From Sphingomonas prati (GTDB lineage Bacteria > Pseudomonadota > Alphaproteobacteria > Sphingomonadales > Sphingomonadaceae), in the NCBI RefSeq assembly GCF_014643515.1, contig NZ_BMJP01000002.1:62001-126000 (forward strand): 64,000 nt of DNA, read 5' to 3'. Position 1 is the stretch's first letter, and every line of letters starts with the position of its first letter. Positions 28,284 to 36,617 of the stretch are shown here, piece by piece. The translations under genes were made by a program, and so were the position numbers. The notes beneath the pieces were generated by a model, which saw only the letters and a list, made by a program, of their open reading frames with translations, had not been told where the DNA came from and searched no databases.

Positions 28284-28745
28284 ATGAGCATCGAAACCCG
28301 CCTCACCGAACTGGGCATCGCCCTTCCCGAAGCCGCCGCGCCCGTCGCGGCCTATGTCCCCGCGGTCGAGGCCGGCGGCCTGCTGCACTTGTCGGGGCAG
28401 CTGCCGTTCGACGACGGCGCACTGATGACCGGCTATGTCGGCGGCAACCGCGACGCGGACTATGGCAAGAAAGCCGCCGAACGCTGCGCCGTCATGGTGC
28501 TGGCCCAGGTCAAGAAGGCGCTCGGCACGCTCGACCGTGTGGAGCGCGTCGTGAAGCTCGGCGTGTTCGTCTCGTCCGACCCCGCCTTCACCGGCCAGCC
28601 CGCGGTCGCCAACGGCGCGTCCGAACTGATGGTCGCGGTGTTCGGCGATGCCGGCCGCCATGCGCGTTCCGCGGTCGGCGTGCCCGTCCTGCCGCTCGGC
28701 GCGGTCGTCGAAATCGACGCGGTCTTCGCCGTCCGCCAGGCCTGA
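28284..28745 (+). CDS. RidA family protein
   Basis: A 153-aa YjgF/YER057c/UK114 protein. Canonical RidA deaminates reactive enamine/imine intermediates made by PLP enzymes. The longer subgroup is indicated by the start MSIETRLTELGIALPEAA and the block LLHLSGQLPFDDG. The key arginine is present in HARSAVGVPVLPLGA, and VEIDAVFAV follows, so deaminase chemistry is possible but not proven for this subgroup. It is followed 10 bp later by a GDPD gene and then a DUF482 gene. Confidence 0.9.
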   Translation: MSIETRLTELGIALPEAAAPVAAYVPAVEAGGLLHLSGQLPFDDGALMTGYVGGNRDADYGKKAAERCAVMVLAQVKKALGTLDRVERVVKLGVFVSSDPAFTGQPAVANGASELMVAVFGDAGRHARSAVGVPVLPLGAVVEIDAVFAVRQA

Positions 28746-28755
28746 CCCTAAAGCG

Positions 28756-29484
28756 GTGCCCGCCCCAGATCCGGCGCGCACCGCCTTTCTCCGCGCGCAA
28801 CCTTTCGCGCACCGCGGCCTCCACGGCGACGGCCGACTGGAAAACAGCCGCGCCGCGTTCGTCGCCGCGATCGCCGCGGGCTACGGCATAGAATGCGACG
28901 TCCAGGCCAGCCGCGACGGCGAGGCGTTCGTCTTCCACGACGCCGATCTCGACCGGCTGACCGACCAGACCGGCCCGCTTGCCGCGCGCGACGCCGCGGC
29001 ACTCGACGGCATCCGCCTGACCGGCACGGACGAGACGATCCCCACGCTGTTCCAGCTGCTCGCCCGCACGCTCGGCCGCGTCCCCCTGCTGATCGAGGTC
29101 AAGACGCCCGCGACCGACATCCTGCCCATCTGCCGGGCCGTCGCGCGCGAGTTGGACGGGTATCGCGGGCCGGCCGCCGTCATGTCGTTCCACCCCGGCG
29201 TCGCGCGCTGGTTCCGCCGCAACGTCCCCGCCATCCCGCGCGGGCTGATCGTCAGCGAGGAAGACCGCCACGGACCGACGCACGACGCCCGCCGCACCCT
29301 TGCGCTGGCCCATGCGAAACCCGACTTCCTGGCCTATGATATCCGCAGCCTGCCCAGCCCGTTCGCCGCGCGGTTCCGCGCCCGCGGGATGCCCGTCTTG
29401 ACCTGGACCGTGCGCGATGCCGCCGCCGAACGGATCGCCGCCGCCCATGCGGACGAAGTGATCTTCGAAGGCGCGCACCGATGA
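28756..29484 (+). CDS. Glycerophosphodiester phosphodiesterase
   Basis: Hydrolyses glycerophosphodiesters to glycerol-3-phosphate and an alcohol. The 242-aa cytoplasmic TIM barrel has the family motifs FAHRGLHGDGRLENSRAAF, IECDVQASRDGEAFVFHD, LDRLT, VPLLIEVKTP and the C-terminal PVLTWTVRD. Conserved His, Glu, Asp and His residues of the metal site are intact. No ATG is in frame near the start; the GTG at 28756 (VPAPDPARTAF) is the best candidate. It overlaps the next gene by ATGA. Confidence 0.9.
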   Translation: MPAPDPARTAFLRAQPFAHRGLHGDGRLENSRAAFVAAIAAGYGIECDVQASRDGEAFVFHDADLDRLTDQTGPLAARDAAALDGIRLTGTDETIPTLFQLLARTLGRVPLLIEVKTPATDILPICRAVARELDGYRGPAAVMSFHPGVARWFRRNVPAIPRGLIVSEEDRHGPTHDARRTLALAHAKPDFLAYDIRSLPSPFAARFRARGMPVLTWTVRDAAAERIAAAHADEVIFEGAHR

Positions 29485-30617
29485 GCGATTCCGGCCTCAC
29501 CGCCCGCATGGCCGGCGGCCTCGCCGATTTCAGCGCGGCGGACTGGGACGCCTGCGCCGGCACCGACAACCCGTTCGTCGGCCACGCCTTCCTGTCCGCG
29601 CTGGAGGATGCCGGCTGCGCGCAGCCCCGCGCTGGTTGGCAGCCCGTGCCGATCGTCATCGACGGTCCCGACGGCCGCCCCGCCGCGATCGCGCCAGCCT
29701 ATGCCAAGAGCCACAGCCAGGGCGAATATGTCTTCGACCATGGCTGGGCCGACGCGTTCGAGCGCGCCGGCGGGCAATATTACCCGAAGCTCCAGATCGC
29801 CGTCCCGTTCAGCCCCGTTCCCGGCCCGCGCCTGCTCACCCGCGACCCCGCACTCCGCGTGCCGCTGGTCAACGCCATCGCCGCGGTCGTCGACCGGCTC
29901 GGCCTCTCCTCCGCGCACGCCACCTTCGTGGCGGAGGACGAGGTCGAAGTGTTCGAAGCGGCCGGCTGGCTGATCCGCGCCGACCGCCAGTTCCACTGGA
30001 CCAACGACGGCTACGGCAGCTTCGACGATTTTTTGGCGGCCCTCGCCAGCCGCAAGCGCAAGGTGATCCGCAAGGAACGCGCCGCCGCGGTCCAGGGACT
30101 CGACATCGTCCACCTGACCGGCGATCAGATCACCGAGGCGCACTGGGACGCGTTCTGGCTGTTCTACCAGGACACCGGCGCGCGGAAGTGGGGCCGCCCC
30201 TACCTCAACCGGCGCTTCTTCTCGCTCCTGTCCGAACGGCTCGGCAACCGCGTCCTGCTGATGCTCGCGCTGCGCGACGGCGTGCCGATCGCCGGCGCGC
30301 TCAACCTGATCGGCGCCGACACGCTCTACGGCCGCTACTGGGGTTCGACCGAGGACGTCCCCTTCCTCCATTTCGAACTCTGTTATTACCAGGCGATCGA
30401 CGCCGCCATCGCCCGCGGCCTTTCCCGCGTCGAAGCCGGCGCGCAGGGCTCCCACAAGCTCGCCCGCGGCTACGCCCCCGCCGTCACCTGGTCCGCCCAC
30501 TACATCCCCGACCCCGCCTTCCGCCGCGCCGTCGCCGACTATCTCGAGGCCGAACGTGCCGCCGTGGCCGAGGACATCGAGGAACTCGACGAAATGACCC
30601 CGTTCAAGAAGGGGTAG
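29481..30617 (+). CDS. DUF482 / peptidogalycan-type GNAT acyltransferase
   Basis: A 378-aa protein of the DUF482 (GNAT-like, FemAB-related fold) family of unknown substrate. Family blocks are NPFVGHAFLSALEDAGCA, GEYVFDHGWADAFERAGGQYYPKLQIAVPF split over residues 80-110, RQFHWTNDGYGSFDDFL, SRKRKVIRKER, and RYWGSTEDVPFLHFELCYYQ with EAGAQGSHKLARGY near the C-terminus. Often encoded with RidA and GDPD in alphaproteobacteria, as here. A role in transferring an aminoacyl or acyl group to an envelope component is inference. Confidence 0.85.
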   Translation: MSDSGLTARMAGGLADFSAADWDACAGTDNPFVGHAFLSALEDAGCAQPRAGWQPVPIVIDGPDGRPAAIAPAYAKSHSQGEYVFDHGWADAFERAGGQYYPKLQIAVPFSPVPGPRLLTRDPALRVPLVNAIAAVVDRLGLSSAHATFVAEDEVEVFEAAGWLIRADRQFHWTNDGYGSFDDFLAALASRKRKVIRKERAAAVQGLDIVHLTGDQITEAHWDAFWLFYQDTGARKWGRPYLNRRFFSLLSERLGNRVLLMLALRDGVPIAGALNLIGADTLYGRYWGSTEDVPFLHFELCYYQAIDAAIARGLSRVEAGAQGSHKLARGYAPAVTWSAHYIPDPAFRRAVADYLEAERAAVAEDIEELDEMTPFKKG

Positions 30618-30632
30618 GCCTCAAGCCCCCGC

Positions 30633-30817
30633 CCATCCCGAGCGAAGTCGAGGGACCCTTCGAGCGCAGCCGAGAAGCCAACAGCACCCCGCAAACTCCG
30701 TTCGGTTCGAGCCTGTCGAGAATCCCTTTCGGAACCCCAAACTCCGTTTGGTTCGAGCCTGTCGAGACCCCTACACAACCCAGCCAGGGTTCTCGACAAG
30801 CTCGAACCGAACGGAGG
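30633..30817. repeat. Cluster of dispersed repeats (TTCGAGCCTGTCGAGA type)
   Basis: After a CCCGAGCGAAGTCGAGGGA motif (about 30637-30655), CTCCGTTCGGTTCGAGCC..TCGAGAA (30695-30722) is repeated directly as CTCCGTTTGGTTCGAGCC..TCGAGA (30741-30767) and inversely as TTCTCGACAAGCTCGAACCGAACGGAG (30790-30816). Long hairpins can form. It fills the gap before the convergent Sel1-like gene and is the same family as 15214-15277. Confidence 0.82.
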
Positions 30818-30833
30818 TGGGTGGTCAATTCCC

Positions 30834-31130
30834 TCAAGCAGCAACCCGCACCGTCACCCCCAACCAAGCCCGCGCCGCCTTCTGCGCGTTCGCGATCTCG
30901 CGCGCGGTCATGTCCTCGGCGATCTCCGCGCGACACTGCTGCCCGCGCTCGCTGCCGTTCAGCGCCGCCAGATTGAACCACTTATGCGCCTCGACCAGAT
31001 CGAGCCCGATCCCCCCGCCACCCGACGAATAGGCCATCCCAAGATCGAGCAGTGCGTCGACATCCCCCCGGGTCGCCTCCGCGATCCGATCGTCGATGAT
31101 GCTGCCGGCGGTACGAAGTTGCTGTCCCAT
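30834..31130 (-). CDS. Small Sel1-repeat-like protein
   Basis: A 98-aa protein with one to two Sel1/TPR-type helical repeats: GDVDALLDLGMAYSSG and DLVEAHKWFNLAALNGSERG, followed by a helix AREIANAQKAARAWL. There is no signal peptide. The pattern LG.AY..G..V..D...A..W...AA..G is characteristic of Sel1 repeats. AGGGA precedes the ATG at 31130. Such short proteins probably mediate protein contacts; partner unknown. Confidence 0.8.
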   Translation of the reverse strand: MGQQLRTAGSIIDDRIAEATRGDVDALLDLGMAYSSGGGGIGLDLVEAHKWFNLAALNGSERGQQCRAEIAEDMTAREIANAQKAARAWLGVTVRVAA

Positions 31131-31229
31131 GGTCCATTCCCTGTTCCGACGCGAGTCGTCAGGACTGGAAAGATGGGGCCCCAAGCGAGTATAAATGGTT
31201 AACGTCGTCGACCAAGGGACGTCGAACCC

Positions 31230-32078
31230 TCAGCCCACCACCACCGGCACATTGTCGATCAACCGCGTCGTCCCCAGCCGCGCGGCCGCCAGCAACCGCA
31301 TCGGCCGATCCCCCACCACGCCAACCGGCACCAAACTCTCCGCATCGCTCAGCGCCACATAGTCCACGCTCGCGAACCCCGCGTCGATCAGCCGCCGCTC
31401 CGCTGCCGCCAGCACGCCCGCCACGTCGTCGCCGCGCGCGATCGCCGCCGCCGCCTCGCCCAGTGCGCGCGGCATCGCCCGCGCCGCCGCCCGCTGCTCG
31501 TCGTCGAGATAGGCGTTGCGCGACGACAGCGCCAAGCCGTCATCCTCACGCTGTGTCGGCACACCGACGATCTCGACCGCGAAATCCATATCCGCCACCA
31601 TCCGCCGGATCACTGCCAGCTGCTGCCAGTCCTTCTCGCCGAACAGCGCGACGTCCGGCTGCACCTGGTTCAGTAGCTTGGCGACCACCGTCGCCACCCC
31701 GTCGAAATGGCCCGGCCGCGCCGCACCGCAAAGCCCCTCGCTCACCCCGGCGACCGACAGGTTGCTCGCGTACCCCTCCGGATACATCGCCGCCACGTCC
31801 GGCGCCCACAGCACGTCCACGCCGCCCGCATCCAGCATCGCCGCATCCGCCGCCTCGCGCCTGGGGTACGCCACCAGATCCTCGTTCGGCCCGAACTGCG
31901 TCGGATTGACGAAGATCGACGCCACCACATGGTCCGCGCGCAACCGGGCGGCCGCGACCAGCGCCATGTGCCCGGCATGCAGCGCCCCCATCGTCGGCAC
32001 CAGCGCCACGCTCTCCCCCGCCGCGCGCCAGGCGCGGACGATGGCGCGCAACGCGCCGACAGTACGAATGATTTGCAC
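31230..32078 (-). CDS. panC: Pantoate--beta-alanine ligase
   Basis: Condenses pantoate and beta-alanine with ATP to form pantothenate for coenzyme A. The protein is 282 aa. Motifs: VPTMGALHAGHMALV with the HxGH nucleotide signature, SIFVNPTQFGPNEDL, VATVVAKLLNQVQPDVALFGEKDWQQL spread over residues 128-155 including the KDWQQ block, and LALSSRNAYL with the KMSKS-like element. It is divergent from mipZ across about 90 bp, an order seen in other alphaproteobacteria. Confidence 0.96.
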   Translation of the reverse strand: MQIIRTVGALRAIVRAWRAAGESVALVPTMGALHAGHMALVAAARLRADHVVASIFVNPTQFGPNEDLVAYPRREAADAAMLDAGGVDVLWAPDVAAMYPEGYASNLSVAGVSEGLCGAARPGHFDGVATVVAKLLNQVQPDVALFGEKDWQQLAVIRRMVADMDFAVEIVGVPTQREDDGLALSSRNAYLDDEQRAAARAMPRALGEAAAAIARGDDVAGVLAAAERRLIDAGFASVDYVALSDAESLVPVGVVGDRPMRLLAAARLGTTRLIDNVPVVVG

Positions 32079-32167
32079 CTTGGGGTGGCCTCCGATAGGG
32101 CTGAACAGCGTCTTTGGGGGGCGCGCCGGACGAGTTCAAGGGGGCGGGGCATACCCGCAAAGGGCTT

Positions 32168-32974
32168 TTGCAGACAGCGCATCTCATCGTCTTCGCCAAT
32201 GAAAAAGGCGGTTCGGGCAAGTCCACCACCGCGGTCCATACCGCGGTCGCGCTGGCCGCGGCCGGCCGCCGGGTCGCGACGATCGACCTCGACCACCGCC
32301 AGCGCACGCTCGCCCGTTATCTGGAGAACCGCACCGCCACGATGGAGCGGCTCGGCGTCGATCTGCCCCTGCCGCACGTCGAAACGCTCGATCCCGCCAA
32401 GGGCCCGCAGGTCGGCGAACGGATCGACGCGCTCCGGTCTGAGGTCGACATCATCGTCGTTGACACGCCCGGCCGCGACGACGGTCCGGCCCGCGCCGCG
32501 ATCGAACGCGCCGACACGCTAGTCACCCCGATCAACGACAGCTTCATCGATCTCGACCTGATCGGGCAGGTCGATCCGGACAGCTACAAGATCAAGCGCC
32601 CCAGCTTCTACGCGGAGATCGTGTGGGACGCGCGCAAGGTCCGCGCCAAGACCGACGGCGGCACCGTCGACTGGGTCGTGCTGCGCAACCGGTTGCAGCA
32701 TATCGAGGCACGCAACATGAAACGCGTCGCCGCCGCCCTCGCCGAACTCAGCAAGCGGGTCGGCTTCCGCGTCATCCCCGGCCTGTCCGAACGCGTCATC
32801 TTCCGCGAACTGTTTCCGAAGGGGCTGACGCTGCTCGACCTGAAGGCGATCGGTGCCGACGCCGGCATCGCGCACATCGCCGCGCGCCAGGAACTGCGCG
32901 AAATGATCGCCGGCCTGGCGCTCCCCGATCGCAAGCCCGAACCGGCCCCCGCATCGACGATGGCCGCCGCCTGA
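32168..32974 (+). CDS. mipZ: MipZ-like division-plane positioning ATPase
   Basis: ParA/MinD-type ATPase that forms a bipolar gradient and inhibits FtsZ assembly near poles in alphaproteobacteria. The protein is 268 aa. The deviant Walker A FANEKGGSGKSTTAVH, switch block TIDLDHRQRTLARYLENR and VVDTPGRDDG match Caulobacter MipZ, including the Asp of the DARQ-like region. Later blocks include LRNRLQHIEARNMKRV and GLSERVIFRELFPKGLTLLD. No ATG lies near the conserved start; TTG 32168, with AAAGGG just before it, is my choice, and TTG 32114 is an alternative. Confidence 0.92.
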   Translation: MQTAHLIVFANEKGGSGKSTTAVHTAVALAAAGRRVATIDLDHRQRTLARYLENRTATMERLGVDLPLPHVETLDPAKGPQVGERIDALRSEVDIIVVDTPGRDDGPARAAIERADTLVTPINDSFIDLDLIGQVDPDSYKIKRPSFYAEIVWDARKVRAKTDGGTVDWVVLRNRLQHIEARNMKRVAAALAELSKRVGFRVIPGLSERVIFRELFPKGLTLLDLKAIGADAGIAHIAARQELREMIAGLALPDRKPEPAPASTMAAA

Positions 32975-33384
32975 TGCTCCTGCTGCTCCTTGCCGCCGCC
33001 GCGGTCGGATATTGGGCGTACAAGGACGGCTCGCTCAAGACGCTGCGCTATGCCGATGTCGCCGCCGGCGTCGCGGCGCTGATCGGGCTCAGCCTGCTGT
33101 TCAAGGGCAATCCCACGCTCGGCATCGTGGCCCTGGGCGGTGCCGGCACCTGGGTCTGGTTCCGCAAGCAGGTCCCCGCTCGCCCGCTGATGACCGAGAC
33201 CGAGGCGCTCGCCCTGCTCGAACTGCCGATCGGTGCCGATGCCGACCGGATCCGCGCGGCGCACCGCCGACTCATCGCCCGCGTCCACCCCGACGCCGGC
33301 GGCACTGCCGATCTCGCTCGCCGCGTGAACCTCGCGCGCGACACGCTGCTCGCCGTCACCCCGTCGCGCCCGATCGACCGCTGA
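32974..33384 (+). CDS. J-domain membrane protein
   Basis: A 136-aa protein with two hydrophobic N-terminal segments (LLLLLLAAAAVGYWAY and VAAGVAALIGLSLLF) followed by a third weaker one and a C-terminal J-like domain. The domain carries the HPD motif in HRRLIARVHPDAGG and the helix ARRVNLARDTLL. J domains recruit Hsp70 (DnaK), so membrane-tethered chaperone recruitment is likely. The ATG shares one base with the mipZ stop (TGATG), and its own stop overlaps the next gene: one coupled operon. Confidence 0.85.
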   Translation: MLLLLLAAAAVGYWAYKDGSLKTLRYADVAAGVAALIGLSLLFKGNPTLGIVALGGAGTWVWFRKQVPARPLMTETEALALLELPIGADADRIRAAHRRLIARVHPDAGGTADLARRVNLARDTLLAVTPSRPIDR

Positions 33385-34763
33385 CCCGGCCAGCGCCACA
33401 CCGCTTCGCGCCATCGATCCTGCGCGAATACGACATTCGCGGCATCGTCGGCGACACGCTCCACCCGGCCGATGCCACTGCGGTCGGCCGCGCCTTCGCC
33501 ACCCTCGTCACCCGCGCCGGCAGCACCCGCATCGCGGTCGGCCGCGACGGGCGCACACATAGCGCGGCGCTCCAGGACGCGCTCGTCACCGGCCTCACCG
33601 CGGCCGGCTGCGACGTCGTGCGTATCGGCGTCGGCCCCACCCCGATGCTCTATTTTACGGAGGCCGTGCTCGGCGTCGACGCCGCGGTCATGGTCACCGG
33701 CAGCCACAACCCGCCCTCGTACAACGGCTTCAAGCTCGTCCACGCCCACCGCCCCTTCTACGCCGACCAGATCACGGACCTCGGGGCACTTGCAGCCGCC
33801 GGCGACTGGACCGACGCACCCCACCCCGGCCAAGTGTCCGACCTCGACAGCGCCACCCGCTACGTCGACCGCCTAATCGAAGGCCCCGACCTGCCCCCGC
33901 TCCGCATTGGCTGGGACGCCGGCAACGGCGCGGCCGGCGCGATCGTCAAACAGCTCACCGCCCGCCTTCCCGGCGAACACCATCTGCTGTTCACCGCGAT
34001 CGACGGCAGCTTCCCCAACCACCACCCCGACCCCACCATCGACGCCAACCTCGCCGATCTCCGCGCACTCGTCCTGCGTGAGGAACTCGACCTGGGCATC
34101 GCGTTCGACGGCGACGGCGACCGGATCGGCGTGATCGACCACCGCGGCCGCACTTTGCCCGCCGACCGGCTGCTCGCAATCCTCGCCGAACCGGTGCTGG
34201 CCGCCCACCCCGGCGCGACGATCATCGGCGACGTGAAGATGTCGCAGATCCTGTTCGACCGGATCGCCGCACTCGGCGGCACCCCCGTCATGGGCCGCGC
34301 CGGCCACGCCCCGATGAAGGACGCGATGCGCGACACCGGCGCGCTGCTTGCCGGCGAACAGAGTGGCCACATCTTCTTCGCCGACGACTATCTCGGCTAC
34401 GACGACGCACTCTACGCCGCGCTCCGCCTGATCCGCACGCTCACCGACAAACCCCTTGCCGACCTCGCCGACGCGCTCCCCGCCCGCACCGCCACCCCAG
34501 AACTGCGCTTCGCCTCCACCGAGGACCGCAAGTTCGACGTCGTGGCAGAGGTCGCCGCCCGGCTTGCTGCAGCTGGCGCCACCGTCGACACCACCGACGG
34601 CGTCCGCGTCACCATGCCCGACGGCTGGTGGCTGCTCCGCGCGTCCAACACACAGGACCTGCTCGTTGCGCGGGCCGAGGGTCGCGACCAGCCCGGCTGC
34701 GACCGCCTCATCGCCGCACTCAACACGCAACTCGTGCTCAGCAACGCCAGCCCCGCCACCTGA
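33381..34763 (+). CDS. Phosphomannomutase/phosphoglucomutase
   Basis: Interconverts hexose 6- and 1-phosphates; mannose-1-phosphate would feed GDP-mannose for gmd. The protein is about 460 aa. Domains follow the alpha-D-phosphohexomutase plan: front FAPSILREYDIRGIVGDT, phosphoserine loop VTGSHNPPSYNGFK, metal loop AFDGDGDRIG, sugar loop AGEQSGHIFF, and C-terminal WWLLRASNTQDLLVARAEG. No ATG, GTG or TTG in this frame lies near the conserved start. The best candidate is CTG 33381, whose last two bases begin the TGA of the J-domain gene, exactly where an ATGA overlap would be expected. Confidence 0.9.
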   Translation: MTRPAPHRFAPSILREYDIRGIVGDTLHPADATAVGRAFATLVTRAGSTRIAVGRDGRTHSAALQDALVTGLTAAGCDVVRIGVGPTPMLYFTEAVLGVDAAVMVTGSHNPPSYNGFKLVHAHRPFYADQITDLGALAAAGDWTDAPHPGQVSDLDSATRYVDRLIEGPDLPPLRIGWDAGNGAAGAIVKQLTARLPGEHHLLFTAIDGSFPNHHPDPTIDANLADLRALVLREELDLGIAFDGDGDRIGVIDHRGRTLPADRLLAILAEPVLAAHPGATIIGDVKMSQILFDRIAALGGTPVMGRAGHAPMKDAMRDTGALLAGEQSGHIFFADDYLGYDDALYAALRLIRTLTDKPLADLADALPARTATPELRFASTEDRKFDVVAEVAARLAAAGATVDTTDGVRVTMPDGWWLLRASNTQDLLVARAEGRDQPGCDRLIAALNTQLVLSNASPAT

Positions 34764-34822
34764 CCCGCGGAACCCCCGCCTGTCCCGCCGGGTTACACCG
34801 GCAACTCACTCGGAGACCAACC

Positions 34823-35287
34823 ATGCGTCCCACCGCCGCCCTCGCCCTCATCGCCCTCGTCGCCGCCCCGGCCGCAGCCCAGCTGACGACCGGCAACTCC
34901 GCCTCGACTGGCAGCGTTTCGTCCAACACCACCGGTTCCGGCTCGTCGAGCAGCAGCCTCGGCATCGGTCTGGGCAGCGGCTCGCTTTCGGGCAGCACCT
35001 CGACCACCGCCACCGGCTCGATCCCCGACGTCGCCGGCACCGGCTACGGCCAGCCCGGCACCCCGCTCGGATCGAACTCGTCGCTCAGCGCGCGCGTCAA
35101 CGCGCAGGCCGGCTTGAGCAGCGCGTCGCGGCTCAACAACCGGCTCTCGACCGGCAGCGCCGGCTACACCGGTTCGGGCGCCAGCGGCGTCTCGAACGGC
35201 AACAATGCGGTCAGCGGCCTGTCGGGCGGCACGACCCTGTCGAACGCCGGTCAGCCCACCGGCACGCCGCTCGGTTCGGGGAACTGA
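34823..35287 (+). CDS. Secreted Ser/Gly/Thr-rich low-complexity protein
   Basis: A 154-aa protein with a clean signal peptide (MRPTAALALIALVAAPAAAQ). The mature part is almost all Ser, Gly, Thr, Asn and Ala, with runs such as GSGSSSSSLGIGLGSGSLSGS and repeated TGTPLGS/PGTPLGS elements. It has no cysteine and no recognisable domain. GGAGA lies 6 bases before the ATG. Surface or periplasmic location is likely; possible roles as a flexible, glycosylatable surface protein are inference. Confidence 0.7.
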   Translation: MRPTAALALIALVAAPAAAQLTTGNSASTGSVSSNTTGSGSSSSSLGIGLGSGSLSGSTSTTATGSIPDVAGTGYGQPGTPLGSNSSLSARVNAQAGLSSASRLNNRLSTGSAGYTGSGASGVSNGNNAVSGLSGGTTLSNAGQPTGTPLGSGN

Positions 35288-35355
35288 CACCCAAACGGGG
35301 GTTGCCGTAGCGCCGCGGTCGCCCCATCTTGCTGCAACGCAGCGAAAGTCCGGAC

Positions 35356-36612
35356 ATGATCGAAGCCACCACCCGTCACGGCGGCCCTGCCCACCCCGGC
35401 ATGGGCTTCCGCCAGTTCGTTGCGTTCATCGCCGCGATGATGGCGATCAACGCGCTCGGCATCGACATCATGCTGCCCGCGCTCCCGGCCATGTCCAGCG
35501 CGCTCGGCATCACGGTCGAGAACCAGCGCCAGTTCATCATCGCCGCCTACGTCCTCGGCTTCGGCGCGGCTCAGCTGTTCTACGGCCCGCTCTCCGACCG
35601 CGTCGGTCGAAAGCCCGTCCTGCTCGTCAGCCTCTCGCTGTTCGCGGTCGCCAGCATCGCCGCCACCTTCTCGACCGACTTCACGACCATCGTCGCCGCC
35701 CGCCTGCTCCAGGGGGTCGTCGCTGCCTCGTCGCGCGTGCTTGCGGTCTCGATCGTGCGCGACTGCTACTCCGGCCGCCAGATGGCGCGCGTCATGTCGC
35801 TCAGCTTCATCGTGTTCCTCGCGGTGCCGATCCTCGCGCCCAGCATCGGCCAGCTCATCCTGATGGCCGGGCCGTGGCCCTGGATCTTCTACTTCCTCGC
35901 CGCCTTCGCAATCGCGGTGGTCACCTGGGGCTGGTTCAAGCTGCCCGAGACGCTGCACGAGGATTATCGCCGCCCGATCTCGGTCGCCTCGATCCTGTCC
36001 GCGGCACGCGAAGTCGTCACCAACCGCTATGCACTCGGCTACACGCTCGCCACCTCGCTGCTGTTCGGCGGGCTGATGGGCTACATCAACTCGGTGCAGC
36101 AGATCTTCGCCGACGTGTTCCAGCGCCCGGCGATCTTCACCACCGTGTTCGCCGCGACCGCCGGCACGATGGCGATCGGTTCGTTCTTCAACTCGCGGAT
36201 CGTCGAACGGCTCGGCACGCGCCTCGTCTCGCACACCGCTTTGCTCGGCTTCATCGCGATCAGCGGCGTCCATCTGGCGGTCGCCGCGGCCGGCTACGAA
36301 ACCGTGCTGAGCTTTGCCGTCCTGCTTGCCGCGACCATGGGCTGCTTCGCGCTCGCCGCGTCCAACTTCAACTCGATGGCGATGGAGCCGGTCGGCCACA
36401 TCGCCGGAACCGCCTCGTCGATCCAGGGCTTCCTGTCGACAACGGGCGGCGCGCTGGTCGGCCTGCTGATCGGGCAGAGCTTCAACGGCACCACGATCCC
36501 GGTCGCCGCCGGCTTCTTCCTCACCGGCGTCGGGTCGCTCGCCATGGTGTTGCTCGTGGAACGCGGCAAACTCTTCCAGGCCCGCAACGCCCCGGTCGCG
36601 GTGCCTGCCTGA
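35356..36612 (+). CDS. Bcr/CflA-type MFS drug efflux transporter
   Basis: A 418-aa, 12-helix major facilitator of the drug:H+ antiporter family. Helix 1 is FIAAMMAINALGIDIMLPALP with the family Asp, and the loop 2-3 motif is GPLSDRVGRKPVLL. Motif C-like glycine/proline content follows in helix 5 (VPILAPSIGQLI). The pattern DIMLPALP with QFIIAAYVLGFGAAQLFYGPL is typical of Bcr/CflA. Substrates are unknown. It is convergent with the GH35-like gene with only 5 bp between stops. Confidence 0.9.
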   Translation: MIEATTRHGGPAHPGMGFRQFVAFIAAMMAINALGIDIMLPALPAMSSALGITVENQRQFIIAAYVLGFGAAQLFYGPLSDRVGRKPVLLVSLSLFAVASIAATFSTDFTTIVAARLLQGVVAASSRVLAVSIVRDCYSGRQMARVMSLSFIVFLAVPILAPSIGQLILMAGPWPWIFYFLAAFAIAVVTWGWFKLPETLHEDYRRPISVASILSAAREVVTNRYALGYTLATSLLFGGLMGYINSVQQIFADVFQRPAIFTTVFAATAGTMAIGSFFNSRIVERLGTRLVSHTALLGFIAISGVHLAVAAAGYETVLSFAVLLAATMGCFALAASNFNSMAMEPVGHIAGTASSIQGFLSTTGGALVGLLIGQSFNGTTIPVAAGFFLTGVGSLAMVLLVERGKLFQARNAPVAVPA

Positions 36613-36617
36613 CCGGT

